64,000 nt of DNA. Origin: Thermodesulforhabdaceae bacterium (lineage in GTDB: Bacteria > Desulfobacterota > Syntrophobacteria > Syntrophobacterales > Thermodesulforhabdaceae). How positions within the stretch are numbered: the first letter of the stretch is position 1; each line of letters starts with the position of its first letter. Positions 1 to 8,107 of this stretch are shown here, piece after piece. The notes beneath the pieces were generated by a model, which had not been told where the DNA came from, did no database searches, and saw only the letters and a list, made by a program, of their open reading frames with translations. Position numbers and translations under genes: made by a program. The stretch spans positions 178,120 to 242,119 of the forward strand of contig JBBFKT010000002.1 of the NCBI GenBank assembly GCA_037482015.1, written 5' to 3'.

Positions 1-627
1 ACTATTCAAATGGTAGTCGCTTTGAAGCCCATAAGAGATGCAGCGGGCATCAAACGCATTGTTGTTACAACTTTTCAGGCTGTTTCCGGCACTGGACAGA
101 AAGCGATATTCGAACTGGAGAAACAGGTTCATGCCTGGGCTAAAGGGGAATCTGTGCTACCAAGGTCGGTTTATCCCCATCAGATCGCTTTTAATTGCCT
201 TCCACACATTGGAGCCTTCCTAGATAATGCATACACCGAAGAAGAAATGAAAATGGTCAACGAAACTCGAAAGATCTTTGAAGATCAATCCATTGCAGTA
301 TCGGCAACAACAGTGCGAGTCCCGGTTTTTTACGGTCATTCAGAATCGGTTAATGTTGAACTCAAATCACCACTTTCTCCAGAAGAAGCAAGGGAACTCC
401 TTTCTAAAGCTGAAGGTGTGGCGGTGATAGATGATCCCAAAAACAATCTCTATCCTATGCCAATTCACGCTGCAGGACAGGATAAAACTCTTGTGGGACG
501 GATTCGAAAGGACCTTTCGGTAGAACACGGTCTCGCAATGTGGATCGTTGCTGATAATATCAGAAAGGGAGCAGCAACAAACGCCGTTCAGATTGCAGAA
601 CTTTTGATTCAAGGCGGTATGATTTGA
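1..627 (+). CDS. asd: aspartate-semialdehyde dehydrogenase, C-terminal part (truncated by window edge)
   Basis: The reading frame is open from the first base (TIQ precedes the first Met), so the gene begins upstream of the window. The enzyme reduces aspartyl phosphate to aspartate semialdehyde in the cytoplasm, the branch point to lysine, diaminopimelate, threonine and methionine. The visible part starts just after the catalytic-cysteine loop (family NCSTIQ, of which TIQ is seen), then AVSGTGQKA, and RVPVFYGHSE with the catalytic-base histidine. The C-terminus looks complete and ends in TGA. rsmD follows 10 bases downstream on the same strand, suggesting co-transcription. Family identity is clear; the N-terminal NADP-binding half cannot be seen. 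Confidence 0.95.
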   Translation, partial: TIQMVVALKPIRDAAGIKRIVVTTFQAVSGTGQKAIFELEKQVHAWAKGESVLPRSVYPHQIAFNCLPHIGAFLDNAYTEEEMKMVNETRKIFEDQSIAVSATTVRVPVFYGHSESVNVELKSPLSPEEARELLSKAEGVAVIDDPKNNLYPMPIHAAGQDKTLVGRIRKDLSVEHGLAMWIVADNIRKGAATNAVQIAELLIQGGMI

Positions 628-637
628 TTGACGATAA

Positions 638-1204
638 ATGCGAATTACTGGTGGAACTTTGAAGGGAAGGAGATTGTTGGTTCCGAAGGTTCCGAATATT
701 CGTCCGACAACTGACCGGGTTCGAGAATCGATTTTCAACGTTCTAAGGTCACGGGTTGAGGGAAGGCGAGTGCTAGACCTTTTTGCAGGCACCGGTGCAC
801 TAGGGATTGAAGCCCTAAGTCGTGGAGCTTCAGAAGCAGTTTTTGTGGAAAAGGATAAAAAGGTATCAGAAATTTTGAGAAAAAACCTGACATCCTGCAA
901 TCTTGAAAACAGGTCCCTGGTTTTTACAATACCCGCTGAAAAGGCCATTTCCTTATTTATAAAACGTTCCGAGAAGTTCCACCTCATATTCTTGGACCCT
1001 CCTTATTATTCATCTTTTGCTTCCTCGACTTTGGCTTCTATCCCTCCCCTGCTGAGCGATGAAGGTGTAGTAATTGTGGAACATGACGTTAAAGAGACGC
1101 CCATAATTGATGAGCTTACCTGGGATATTGTAGATAGACGCCTGTTTGGAAGAACTGTGGTCTGTTTTCTCGAATTAAACAGTGACGGAGGTTTTTCTTC
1201 ATGA
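638..1204 (+). CDS. rsmD: 16S rRNA (guanine(966)-N(2))-methyltransferase RsmD
   Basis: Methylates N2 of G966 in 16S rRNA during 30S assembly, using S-adenosylmethionine. At 188 residues it has normal family length. The N-terminal MRITGGTLKGRRL is typical, the SAM-binding motif I is VLDLFAGTGALG at about residues 45-56, and the catalytic DPPY is at 120-123. The stop codon overlaps the coaD start (ATGA at 1201-1204), so the two are translationally coupled; rsmD-coaD is a common bacterial gene pair. No anomaly seen. Confidence 0.95.
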   Translation: MRITGGTLKGRRLLVPKVPNIRPTTDRVRESIFNVLRSRVEGRRVLDLFAGTGALGIEALSRGASEAVFVEKDKKVSEILRKNLTSCNLENRSLVFTIPAEKAISLFIKRSEKFHLIFLDPPYYSSFASSTLASIPPLLSDEGVVIVEHDVKETPIIDELTWDIVDRRLFGRTVVCFLELNSDGGFSS

Positions 1205-1713
1205 ACCATTGTACTCTTGCTGTATATCCTGGATCTTTCGATCCCATTACGAACGGCCATCTCGACCTGCTCGCGAGAGGGCTGAAACTCTTTGATAAAA
1301 TTATTATAGCTGTAGCAGTAAATCCCGCTAAAACTCCCCTTTTTACCCTTGAAGAAAGGCTTGAATTGATCAAAGCCTCGCTAGAGGACTTTCCTCTCAA
1401 AAACCGGGTTGAAGTTGACGCTTTTGAAGGGCTTCTTGTCGATTATGTGAAAAAGATCGGAGCCAAAGCTATCTTGAGGGGACTTAGGGCAGTAAGTGAT
1501 TTTGAATATGAATTTCAAATGGCTCTAATGAACAGACGCCTTAACTCGGAAGTAGAAACATTCTTTTTGATGACGGGCATGAGATGGATCTACATTAGTT
1601 CGCGAATTATCAAAGAAGTGGCTATGGCTGGTGGATGTGTTAAAGGTCTGGTGCCTGAACCCGTGGAAAAAAAGCTCATAGAAAGGCTCAGCACAAAGCC
1701 AAGAAATTGCTAA
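1201..1713 (+). CDS. coaD: phosphopantetheine adenylyltransferase CoaD
   Basis: Transfers AMP from ATP to 4'-phosphopantetheine, the penultimate step of coenzyme A synthesis. The 170-residue protein has the nucleotidyltransferase signature GSFDPITNGH at residues 11-20 (TxGH) and the distal ISSxxxKE motif at about 132-139. That motif reads ISSRIIKEV, with Arg where many homologues have Ser or Thr, a mild variant. The start is fixed by the ATGA overlap with rsmD. It is the last intact gene of the plus-strand group; the 700 bases that follow are degenerate sequence. Confidence 0.95.
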   Translation: MNHCTLAVYPGSFDPITNGHLDLLARGLKLFDKIIIAVAVNPAKTPLFTLEERLELIKASLEDFPLKNRVEVDAFEGLLVDYVKKIGAKAILRGLRAVSDFEYEFQMALMNRRLNSEVETFFLMTGMRWIYISSRIIKEVAMAGGCVKGLVPEPVEKKLIERLSTKPRNC

Positions 1714-1726
1714 AGCTTTGCTGTGT

Positions 1727-1885
1727 TAAGCAAAAAGTTCCAAAAATTTTTAGATGCTTCGACCAAAGAGAAAGTTTCTATATGAACAGGGTTGAGAAAG
1801 ATTCTTCTTTAGTTCCCTTCGCTTGGCTGTCTTTTCTCTTTTCTATTGTCCAGACTTTAATTAGTAAGAGCTTAAGTAAGGGGAT
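1727..1885 (-). pseudogene. decayed duplicate of the 3' end of the neighbouring ABC ATPase gene
   Basis: The plus-strand sequence here aligns by eye with about 2415-2560, the 3' end of the minus-strand double ATPase gene. Shared blocks include TTTTTAGATGCTTCGACCAA against TTTTAGACGCTTCAACTAAA, then AGTTTCT...TGA.CAGGGTT, and CCAGACTT..TT.GTAAGAG. The copy has many substitutions and small indels and no usable minus-strand frame. It is best read as a vestigial fragment of a paralogous or duplicated ATPase gene, probably left by a deletion or recombination. A 78-codon plus-strand frame crosses it but shows no protein-like features. Homology is seen by eye; the duplication history is inference. 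Confidence 0.6.
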
Positions 1886-1987
1886 GTCTCTAACTACTTC
1901 CCTCTCACTTTGTCGATCCATGCCTAAAAAGGATAAAAGTTAATCGTGAGAAGAAATACTAAAAGGAGAAAATGAGGTAACTGGCTT

Positions 1988-2194
1988 ATGGTAAGGCAAT
2001 TTACTCTTGAGTATTGGATTGACGACGGTTGGTATGTTGGAAGATTAAAAGAGGTGCCTGGAATATTTAGTTAAGGAGAAACGCTACAGGAATTGGAGGA
2101 AAACATAAAAGAAGCATACTATCTTATGATGGAAGATGAGGATTTTTCGCCGCCCAGTGAAGTTTTTAGGAAGGAATTGGAAATTCAAGTGTGA
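1988..2194 (+). pseudogene. HicB-type antitoxin, inactivated by an in-frame stop
   Basis: Translation from ATG 1988 gives MVRQFTLEYWIDDGWYVGRL, then KEVPGIFS, a TAA stop (2072-2074), then GETLQELEENIKEAY and on to a TGA at 2192-2194. This is the HicB ferredoxin-like antitoxin fold (EYWIDDGWYVGRLKEVPG, GETLxELExNI). The stop sits where HicB proteins usually have Gln (CAA to TAA), a single nonsense change. About 68 codons, normal for a short HicB. The hicA remnant overlaps its end by GTGA. Note the antitoxin-first order. The family is recognised from motifs; loss of function is inferred. Confidence 0.75.
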
Positions 2195-2369
2195 AAAGAG
2201 AGGACTTCATCAGGGAACTTGAAAAGCTGGTTGTTTACTGAAAAGGCATGCTTCGAAGCATGATATATACGTAAATCCTAAAAATGGCAAAAAAGCGCCT
2301 GTTCCTAGACACCTAGAAATTAAAAATACTCTTTGTCATCTAATCAAAAAGCAGCTAGGGCTAAAATAA
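2191..2369 (+). pseudogene. HicA-type mRNA interferase toxin, frameshifted
   Basis: A GTG start overlaps the hicB stop (GTGA). Frame 1 reads VKREDFIRELEKLVVY and then TGA (2239-2241). From 2244 another frame continues with RHASKHDIYVNPKNGKKAPV, PRHLEIKNTL and QLGLK, ending at TAA 2367-2369. HicA toxins carry RHGSKHDIY with the catalytic histidine and an APVPRHxEIK segment, so this is a HicA gene broken by one frameshift. With hicB also dead, the locus is a decayed type II toxin-antitoxin module. Family assignment from motifs. Confidence 0.75.
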
Positions 2370-2408
2370 TAAGAGTTTGTTGAAAAGTAAAAGACACCCC
2401 AAAATTAT

Positions 2409-3938
2409 TCATCGGTTCAAAAGATTCGAGAATCTTTTAGACGCTTCAACTAAAGCGACAGTTTCTGAATGAGCAGGGTTAATAAAGACTTTTTGTGGTT
2501 CTCCTTGCTCTACAATCATTCCTTTATCCAATACCCAGACTTGATTTGTAAGAGTTTCAACAACGGTGAGATCGTGAGAAGCAACAAGAAGAGTTATCCC
2601 TTTTTCTGAACAGAATTTTTTCAACACATGTGTGAGCTTACGTCTATCAGGAGGATATAGACCGCTGAAAGGTTCGTCGAGGAGTAGGAGCCTGGGCCTT
2701 TTTATGAGGCTTCTAGCAAGAGCTACCCTCTGACACTGTCCTCCACTTAGTTCCCATGGGTATTTATAGAGGGAATCTTCAACAAGACCTACGGTTTCTA
2801 TTATTTCGAGCAATTTATCTTTGGCGTCTTTGATATTACCAAGAGGCTCGACTATAATATCCTTGCTCATCAGGTAAGGATTCAAAGACACGTATGGATC
2901 CTGCCATAATAATTGAACTTCGCCCTGGAAACGATAAGGGAAGGGGTTGAATTCTTTTCCCTCCCACATGAGAACTCCTTTGTTAAAAGGTTCGATGCCG
3001 GCTATACATTTGAGAAGGGTTGTCTTTCCAACCCCACTTCGTCCTATAAACCCTCCGTTTTTTCCTTCTTCTAAGCTAAAGGAGATTCCATCGAGAACTT
3101 TGGAAGTTTTGGCATAGCTCTTTTCAAGAGAATTGATTTCCAGAAGTTTGCGTTGCTCTTTTTGGGTTCTGGTTACTACTGGGTAAACATCATCGCCATA
3201 TTTTTTTATTATCAATTCGATAACGCTTTTGCGGATATCCATAACACCCCGATGAAAAAGAGCCACTCTTACGCGGTCAACTCCAACAAGGCTTTCCAGA
3301 GCGGCAAGGCTTTCTAAATCGTGAGTAATAAAAATCATGGCAGTATTGCTGGACTTAATGAGATGGCCCAAAATAGAAAGCACTTCCCACTTGGTTACAG
3401 GGTCGAGGCCTTCCGTCGGTTCATCAGCTATAAGAAGAAGTGGGCGAATTGCCATAGCCATTGCCAGTAGAATCCTTCTTTGCATACCACCGCTAAAACA
3501 GAAAGGAGCCTTTGATTTGCAAGACTTTGGAATACCGACCCTTTCAAGAAGGGCTTCTGTATCTATGTTGCGGCTTATTTCCATAAGTTGATTTACCACA
3601 GAGCGATACGGATGAAAAGCTCCAGCAGGACTCTGAGGCAGTAAAAAAATGCCTTGCCCTCTAAGGTTACCGAGTCTGCTAGAGGATCTGGCAAGATCCA
3701 TTTTTTCGCCATTGAAATACATAACACCCCGGCGAACGATCACACCTTTCCCCAGAAGACCGGTAAGACTATAGGCTAGAAGGGTCTTGCCCGAACCGCT
3801 TTCTCCAAGAATGCCGAGCACCTGTCCCGATTCAAGTTCAAATGAAACACCACAGGCAATCTGACGATTTGAAGTCATCCCTCCAGGGAGTCTCCAAGTT
3901 AACCATATATCAAGGTCTTCGACGGCTAGAAGTTTCAT
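2409..3938 (-). CDS. fused double ATP-binding protein of a peptide/nickel-type ABC transporter
   Basis: Energises the permease pair encoded just upstream. One polypeptide of about 509 residues carries two ATPase domains: the first with Walker A GESGSGKT, signature FSGGMQRR and Walker B LLIADEP; the second with GRSGVGKT, LSGGQCQR and LLLLDEP. It replaces the separate DppD/DppF or NikD/NikE subunits, as in YejF-like fusions. An ATG at 3977 exists but would overlap the permease by 26 bases and lacks a ribosome site; the ATG at 3938 (MKLLAVEDL) lies 13 bases after the permease stop and fits homologues better. It is the last gene of the operon. Substrate cannot be read from the ATPase; nickel or a metal chelate is suggested by the TonB receptor context. 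Confidence 0.9.
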   Translation of the reverse strand: MKLLAVEDLDIWLTWRLPGGMTSNRQIACGVSFELESGQVLGILGESGSGKTLLAYSLTGLLGKGVIVRRGVMYFNGEKMDLARSSSRLGNLRGQGIFLLPQSPAGAFHPYRSVVNQLMEISRNIDTEALLERVGIPKSCKSKAPFCFSGGMQRRILLAMAMAIRPLLLIADEPTEGLDPVTKWEVLSILGHLIKSSNTAMIFITHDLESLAALESLVGVDRVRVALFHRGVMDIRKSVIELIIKKYGDDVYPVVTRTQKEQRKLLEINSLEKSYAKTSKVLDGISFSLEEGKNGGFIGRSGVGKTTLLKCIAGIEPFNKGVLMWEGKEFNPFPYRFQGEVQLLWQDPYVSLNPYLMSKDIIVEPLGNIKDAKDKLLEIIETVGLVEDSLYKYPWELSGGQCQRVALARSLIKRPRLLLLDEPFSGLYPPDRRKLTHVLKKFCSEKGITLLVASHDLTVVETLTNQVWVLDKGMIVEQGEPQKVFINPAHSETVALVEASKRFSNLLNR

Positions 3939-3951
3939 AGAAAAAACTCTG

Positions 3952-4818
3952 TCACAGAAAAGAATAACCCCGATCATTGGTAAAGTTTCGTATATTGACA
4001 GCGCACCATTGAAAAATTGCTACAACAATCGTAAAACCTACGGCGGGCCCAATAATCATCCATGGAGCCCCTAAAATTAAAGGCATTGAATCCCTGACCA
4101 TGGCTCCCCATTCAGGCATAGGAGGCTGCATCCCTAACCCCAAAAACCCAACCCCACCAAAAAGCACAATTGAACGGGCTGATCTTATAAAAAAAGCTGA
4201 TCCTAACGGTGGTAAAATCTGAGGAAGGACAGAGAACCGAAACAGGCGAAGGCTACCAACACCAGCAACTCTGGAAGCAATAACATGCTCCTGAGCATAA
4301 GCCACAAGGAGAAGGTTCCGAACAAACCTTCCCCACCAGGGCCATACGGCGAGAGCCAGACTGATGATCAACCCGGATATAGAATCTCCAAAAATCAAAG
4401 TTAGCATAAAGACAAGAAGCAAATCGGGAAAGGCAAGCCAGCTATCCATAATCAACGTTACGGTTTCTCTAATGATGGAATGTCTTATCATCGATATCAA
4501 AGCCATAATCGTTCCAAGGGAAGCCGCAAGAACAGTAGCAAAAAGTCCGGAAATTATGGTAATTTTGCCACCAATTACTGTTCTGGATAGTAAACAACGC
4601 CCGAGGGCATCTGTGCCAAGGGGAAACTCCCTGCTAGGAGATAACAAGCGATGGCTCAAGTCTATTCTATAGGGATCCTGGATGATACCGGTTAGAGGAA
4701 GTCCAAAAATGAGAAAAGCCAGTAACAATAGCAGGATAAAAGGGATTTTAGATTTCAAGTTTGCTAAAACACCTGAAAATGTGCGGGTTGTTTCTAAAAT
4801 TTCCGGCTCGTATTTCAT
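3952..4818 (-). CDS. ABC transporter permease, DppC/NikC type
   Basis: Inner-membrane permease (288 residues) of the binding-protein-dependent transport family. A first membrane span (FILLLLLAFLIFGLPL) is followed by the DppC-type segment FPLGTDALGRCLLSR, further hydrophobic spans, and the cytoplasmic EAA-like loop EHVIASRVAGVGSLRLFRF with the invariant glycine that contacts the ATPase. The start lies 5 bases after the stop of the partner permease. It pairs with the DppB-type permease encoded upstream. Substrate is not evident from this protein. Confidence 0.92.
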   Translation of the reverse strand: MKYEPEILETTRTFSGVLANLKSKIPFILLLLLAFLIFGLPLTGIIQDPYRIDLSHRLLSPSREFPLGTDALGRCLLSRTVIGGKITIISGLFATVLAASLGTIMALISMIRHSIIRETVTLIMDSWLAFPDLLLVFMLTLIFGDSISGLIISLALAVWPWWGRFVRNLLLVAYAQEHVIASRVAGVGSLRLFRFSVLPQILPPLGSAFFIRSARSIVLFGGVGFLGLGMQPPMPEWGAMVRDSMPLILGAPWMIIGPAVGFTIVVAIFQWCAVNIRNFTNDRGYSFL

Positions 4819-4823
4819 TGAGT

Positions 4824-5741
4824 CTAAATCCGGCCTCGATCAATACTTGGGGCTAAATAGTAAAGAACTGCATCGGTTGCGGAAATGAAAAAAGCAAAAA
4901 TCCATCCGCTCCAGAGAACTAAAGCTTCAACCAGAGGGTAGTCTCTCGAGAAAACGGCTTCTACAAAGAGTCTTCCTATGCCTGGCAGTCCAAATATTGT
5001 TTCCACCACAACGGCACCGCCCAAAAGTCTTCCCAGACTCATAGACCACACAGCCAACAGAGAAGGTAAAATGGACGGAACAACGTGTCTTAAGAAAATT
5101 GTTTGCTCAGACAAGCCTTTTGCATAGGCAAAACGTATATAGTCTGAATTTAGAACCTGAATAATAAGAGCATAAGTAACGTGAAAGTAGAAGGCAGCTA
5201 TAGGAAGCCCAAGAACCAAATAAGGAAGAAATGGAACTATCTTTCCCAAGCTTTTTAGAGCTATGGAAGTCCCAAAAAAGAGTAGGAGCCCGAGGATGTA
5301 ATCTGGTATTACCAGTCCCAAAAGGCTTACCGAAGATACAATGCGGCGGAGGAAACCAAACCTTACGCTTCCCCATGCTCCAAGGACAGAACATGGAATA
5401 ACCCATAACAAGGTTCCCAAAGCCAAATAGATCGTAGATGGTAAGCGAGATCCTATTTCCTTAATCACCGGCTCACCGGTTTTATAAGAGTTGCCAAAGT
5501 CTAGCAGAAGAACACCTTTAATCCAATTGAAGAATCTGTTAACCGGTGGGGTTTCAAGCTCAAACATTCTTCGAACTTCCAGAATTTTTTTCTCCGAAAC
5601 AGCATCCGAAAAGCCTTTTAGCACAAGCTCGGCAGGATCGCCGGGTAGCAGAGCAGCGGTCAAGGCGCATGCTAAAGTGACCACAAAAACCACCGCCATA
5701 ACTCTCAAAAACCTTAGTACTATAAAACCGATGATGTTCAA
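4824..5741 (-). CDS. ABC transporter permease, DppB/NikB type
   Basis: Inner-membrane permease (305 residues) of the DppB class. It has an N-terminal span (VLRFLRVMAVVFVVTLACAL), a periplasmic segment with LPGDPAELVLKG, the FGNSYKTGEPV motif seen in DppB/NikB proteins, and the EAA loop DYIRFAYAKGLSEQTIFLRH near residue 195. It begins 3 bases after the methyltransferase stop, in the middle of the operon, and would form a heterodimeric channel with the DppC-type partner. Confidence 0.92.
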   Translation of the reverse strand: MNIIGFIVLRFLRVMAVVFVVTLACALTAALLPGDPAELVLKGFSDAVSEKKILEVRRMFELETPPVNRFFNWIKGVLLLDFGNSYKTGEPVIKEIGSRLPSTIYLALGTLLWVIPCSVLGAWGSVRFGFLRRIVSSVSLLGLVIPDYILGLLLFFGTSIALKSLGKIVPFLPYLVLGLPIAAFYFHVTYALIIQVLNSDYIRFAYAKGLSEQTIFLRHVVPSILPSLLAVWSMSLGRLLGGAVVVETIFGLPGIGRLFVEAVFSRDYPLVEALVLWSGWIFAFFISATDAVLYYLAPSIDRGRI

Positions 5742-5744
5742 CTC

Positions 5745-6587
5745 CTACTTCTCCCACCACAAAACTGCTAGGTTACAAGATAAGACAAAACTTGTGCTTG
5801 ATATATTAACCCGTTTGAAGGCTTCCATCACAGCATTTTCATCAAAGCCAAAAACAGCAAAATAGGCTTTATAGAAGCTAAGCATTTCCTCGAACGCCAT
5901 GTTGATTTTACTCTCCCAATGCCACTTTCTTATTTCGGGAAATCTTCCCCTGGTAATAAGATATCCAAAGCACCACAATAGGAGAGACAATCCTGGAGAT
6001 AATGGTGGCTGTCCCACGATATGTTCAAAAAGTTTCTGTTGAATAGAAATGTTACTTTTAGAATACTGAAGCAGAAACACGCACCGTTTTCGAGCTAAAT
6101 GCTCAAGTTTTAAGATGCCTTCCGGAGATACAGCCTGAGGAAAAAAAGCGGCGATCACGACGTCAAAGGGTTCTTCTGGGGAAAAATTCAGAAAATCCTC
6201 ATTAACTACATAAATGTTGTTAATTCCGCGTTTTATGACCATATTGCTAAGATGTTGAACCATCTTGGATGAATAATCCAATGCTGTTACAGATGAGGAA
6301 AACCGGGCGAGCCCAAGGGAGAGCCATCCAGAACCGCATCCAACATCGAGCACTCGATCTTCTTCTCCTATGATACCTTCTCGATACAGAAGACCCGCTA
6401 TTTCCATGCCAAGCCTTTCCGAATCGCCCCATAAATCGGCGAACATCGGACCAACAGTATCGTAGAACTGTTTCCATCTTTCAGGATTTGACCACTGAGT
6501 CTTAAGAACAACAGTGTTTTCTACAATCTCGTGCCATAAATTTTCCCAGAATTCCTCTCTTCTTATCAAATCATTAAATTTCTTCAT
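5745..6587 (-). CDS. class I SAM-dependent methyltransferase embedded in the uptake operon
   Basis: The 280-residue protein has a Rossmann-type SAM-binding motif I, VLDVGCGSGWLSLGLA at about 79-94, an acidic end of strand 2 (VTALDYSS) and a motif IV-like PFDVVIAAFFPQA. No signal peptide, so cytoplasmic. It starts inside the stop of the solute-binding protein gene (TAATG) and ends 3 bases before the permease, so it is firmly part of the transport operon. Methyltransferases are not subunits of Dpp/Nik importers. It may modify or release the imported ligand, such as a metallophore or histidine-type metal chelate, but the substrate cannot be read from sequence. Confidence 0.85.
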   Translation of the reverse strand: MKKFNDLIRREEFWENLWHEIVENTVVLKTQWSNPERWKQFYDTVGPMFADLWGDSERLGMEIAGLLYREGIIGEEDRVLDVGCGSGWLSLGLARFSSSVTALDYSSKMVQHLSNMVIKRGINNIYVVNEDFLNFSPEEPFDVVIAAFFPQAVSPEGILKLEHLARKRCVFLLQYSKSNISIQQKLFEHIVGQPPLSPGLSLLLWCFGYLITRGRFPEIRKWHWESKINMAFEEMLSFYKAYFAVFGFDENAVMEAFKRVNISSTSFVLSCNLAVLWWEK

Positions 6588-8035
6588 TACCGACTATCAG
6601 AACCTCCAAAAACTGGTCTAAAAAGCGCATCCATGTTAACATGGCCTACGCTGGTGCGATAAGCGTATAGGGCAACGTCTTGAAAAAGCGGCAACAATGG
6701 AACTTCTTCCAGCATGATTTCCTCAAGGCGACGATATAATTCGGCTCTAACACTCTCATCCAGGGCTTCTTTAGCTGACTGAATAAGTTTCTCTGTTTCA
6801 CCATGACGCCATTTTGTTTGATTCAGGAAAAACGAATAAAAACAGTCCGGATCACCTGTCATCATAGTAAAAGGCTGGATCGCAATATGGAATTGCCCAT
6901 TTCTCATCATGGAAGAATATAGACCCTTTTCTCTAACAACTATTTTAGTTTTTATGTTTTTGTTTCCCAGGATTCTTTCAATTATCTGTGCAATCTCAAG
7001 GTAAGGCCATCTTGATACAGTATTACTGTGTAGAAGAATCACCACTGTATCAGAGCTGATATTTAAATATTCGTCAGGAAAAGGGAAGGGGGCAAATTTG
7101 AGAAGGGGAAAATTCCAGCTTTTGTTCAACCTGGTGTAGGGGTCTAGAGCGATGACGGCAACACCATTTAATAGGCTATCTATGATAGCTTGACGGTCAA
7201 TAGTTCCAGCAAGCCATTTTCGAAAATCTCTGTTATTAAAAGGAGATCGACCAGTGTTGAAAATAAGATAGTGGGTTGTGGCTACCTCGCGAGACTTTAC
7301 TACCATACCTGGATAATTGCGTAGAACTCGTTCTTGATCTGGCAATATGCCACCAACATCAATAATTGCATCGATATTACCTGAGACCAGGGCAATCAAT
7401 CGAGCGTAGGGATCCTGAAGGACACGAAAGGTAATGCGCTCATAAGGAGGGCCCATGCCCCAGTAGTCGTCATTTCTTACAAGAGTTATCCGCTCATCGG
7501 GAATGATGGTTTCTGGTTTATAAGGTCCTGTAGCAATGAATCTCTTGATCCTTCCCCTTTCATCCCAGCTAGAAGGATGAAATATGGGACTTCCGTAATA
7601 AGCCACAAGACTAGGGAAAAAGACACAGGGGCGAGATAGCCTGAAAACCACATGCCTTTCATCAAGTGCTTCAATGGTTTCCAATATTTCATACCTACCG
7701 AGAGGATCGAACTTGGGATTTAGTTTAAGTCTTCTAATAGATGCTACTACATCCTGGGCTCTAAGGGGATCACCATTATGAAATCTTACATTTTCTCTGA
7801 TTGTGAAAGTCCATGTCCGCTTGTCAGGGCTACTGGTCCATGATGCGGCAAGCCATGGAACAGGCTGGAGTTGATCGTCAAGATCGACGAGAGCTTCCCA
7901 GGATCTGGTAGAACCATGAAGAAAGGTTGGGCTTTCCTGACCATCGTAGAAACTTCTTCCTATACCAATGGTCAAGGTGTTTCCCATGGAAACAGCGGGT
8001 ATCAGGATCAATACAGTAATCATCCACTTCTTCAT
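6587..8035 (-). CDS. family 5 extracellular solute-binding protein (nickel/peptide type)
   Basis: The 482-residue periplasmic protein begins with a Sec signal (MKKWMITVLILIPAVSMGN). It carries the family 5 motifs WEALVDLDDQLQPVPWLA, TWTFTIRENVRFHNGDP and ATGPY, and later RNDDYWG, which place it with NikA/DppA/OppA proteins. The EALVD and RFHNGDP context resembles NikA, the nickel-chelate binder, but no residue seen here proves nickel. It would deliver ligand, brought across the outer membrane by the TonB receptor encoded upstream, to the permease pair. The ATG is preceded by a palindrome-containing 72-base gap. Confidence 0.9.
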   Translation of the reverse strand: MKKWMITVLILIPAVSMGNTLTIGIGRSFYDGQESPTFLHGSTRSWEALVDLDDQLQPVPWLAASWTSSPDKRTWTFTIRENVRFHNGDPLRAQDVVASIRRLKLNPKFDPLGRYEILETIEALDERHVVFRLSRPCVFFPSLVAYYGSPIFHPSSWDERGRIKRFIATGPYKPETIIPDERITLVRNDDYWGMGPPYERITFRVLQDPYARLIALVSGNIDAIIDVGGILPDQERVLRNYPGMVVKSREVATTHYLIFNTGRSPFNNRDFRKWLAGTIDRQAIIDSLLNGVAVIALDPYTRLNKSWNFPLLKFAPFPFPDEYLNISSDTVVILLHSNTVSRWPYLEIAQIIERILGNKNIKTKIVVREKGLYSSMMRNGQFHIAIQPFTMMTGDPDCFYSFFLNQTKWRHGETEKLIQSAKEALDESVRAELYRRLEEIMLEEVPLLPLFQDVALYAYRTSVGHVNMDALFRPVFGGSDSR

Positions 8036-8058
8036 GGTTAATATAAGCCACTAGCTTT

Positions 8059-8082
8059 GCCCATCCCTACGTAGGGATGGGC
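8059..8082. repeat. perfect 24-base palindrome between TonB receptor and binding-protein genes
   Basis: Two 10-base arms (GCCCATCCCT and AGGGATGGGC) flank a central ACGT, giving a stable hairpin in RNA of either strand. It lies in the 72-base gap inside the transport operon and lacks a T-run on the minus (transcribed) strand, so it is not a standard terminator. It could stabilise or process the mRNA to set receptor and binding-protein levels separately, or be a small dispersed palindrome of the kind found elsewhere in the window. Confidence 0.7.
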
Positions 8083-8107
8083 TTTGCTTAATTAAGGATG
8101 CTAAACA

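Noticed and set aside
1707..1943. 78-codon plus-strand frame after coaD
   Set aside because: It overlaps the coaD stop, has no ribosome site, and runs through the decayed ABC ATPase copy; the predicted protein shows no domain.
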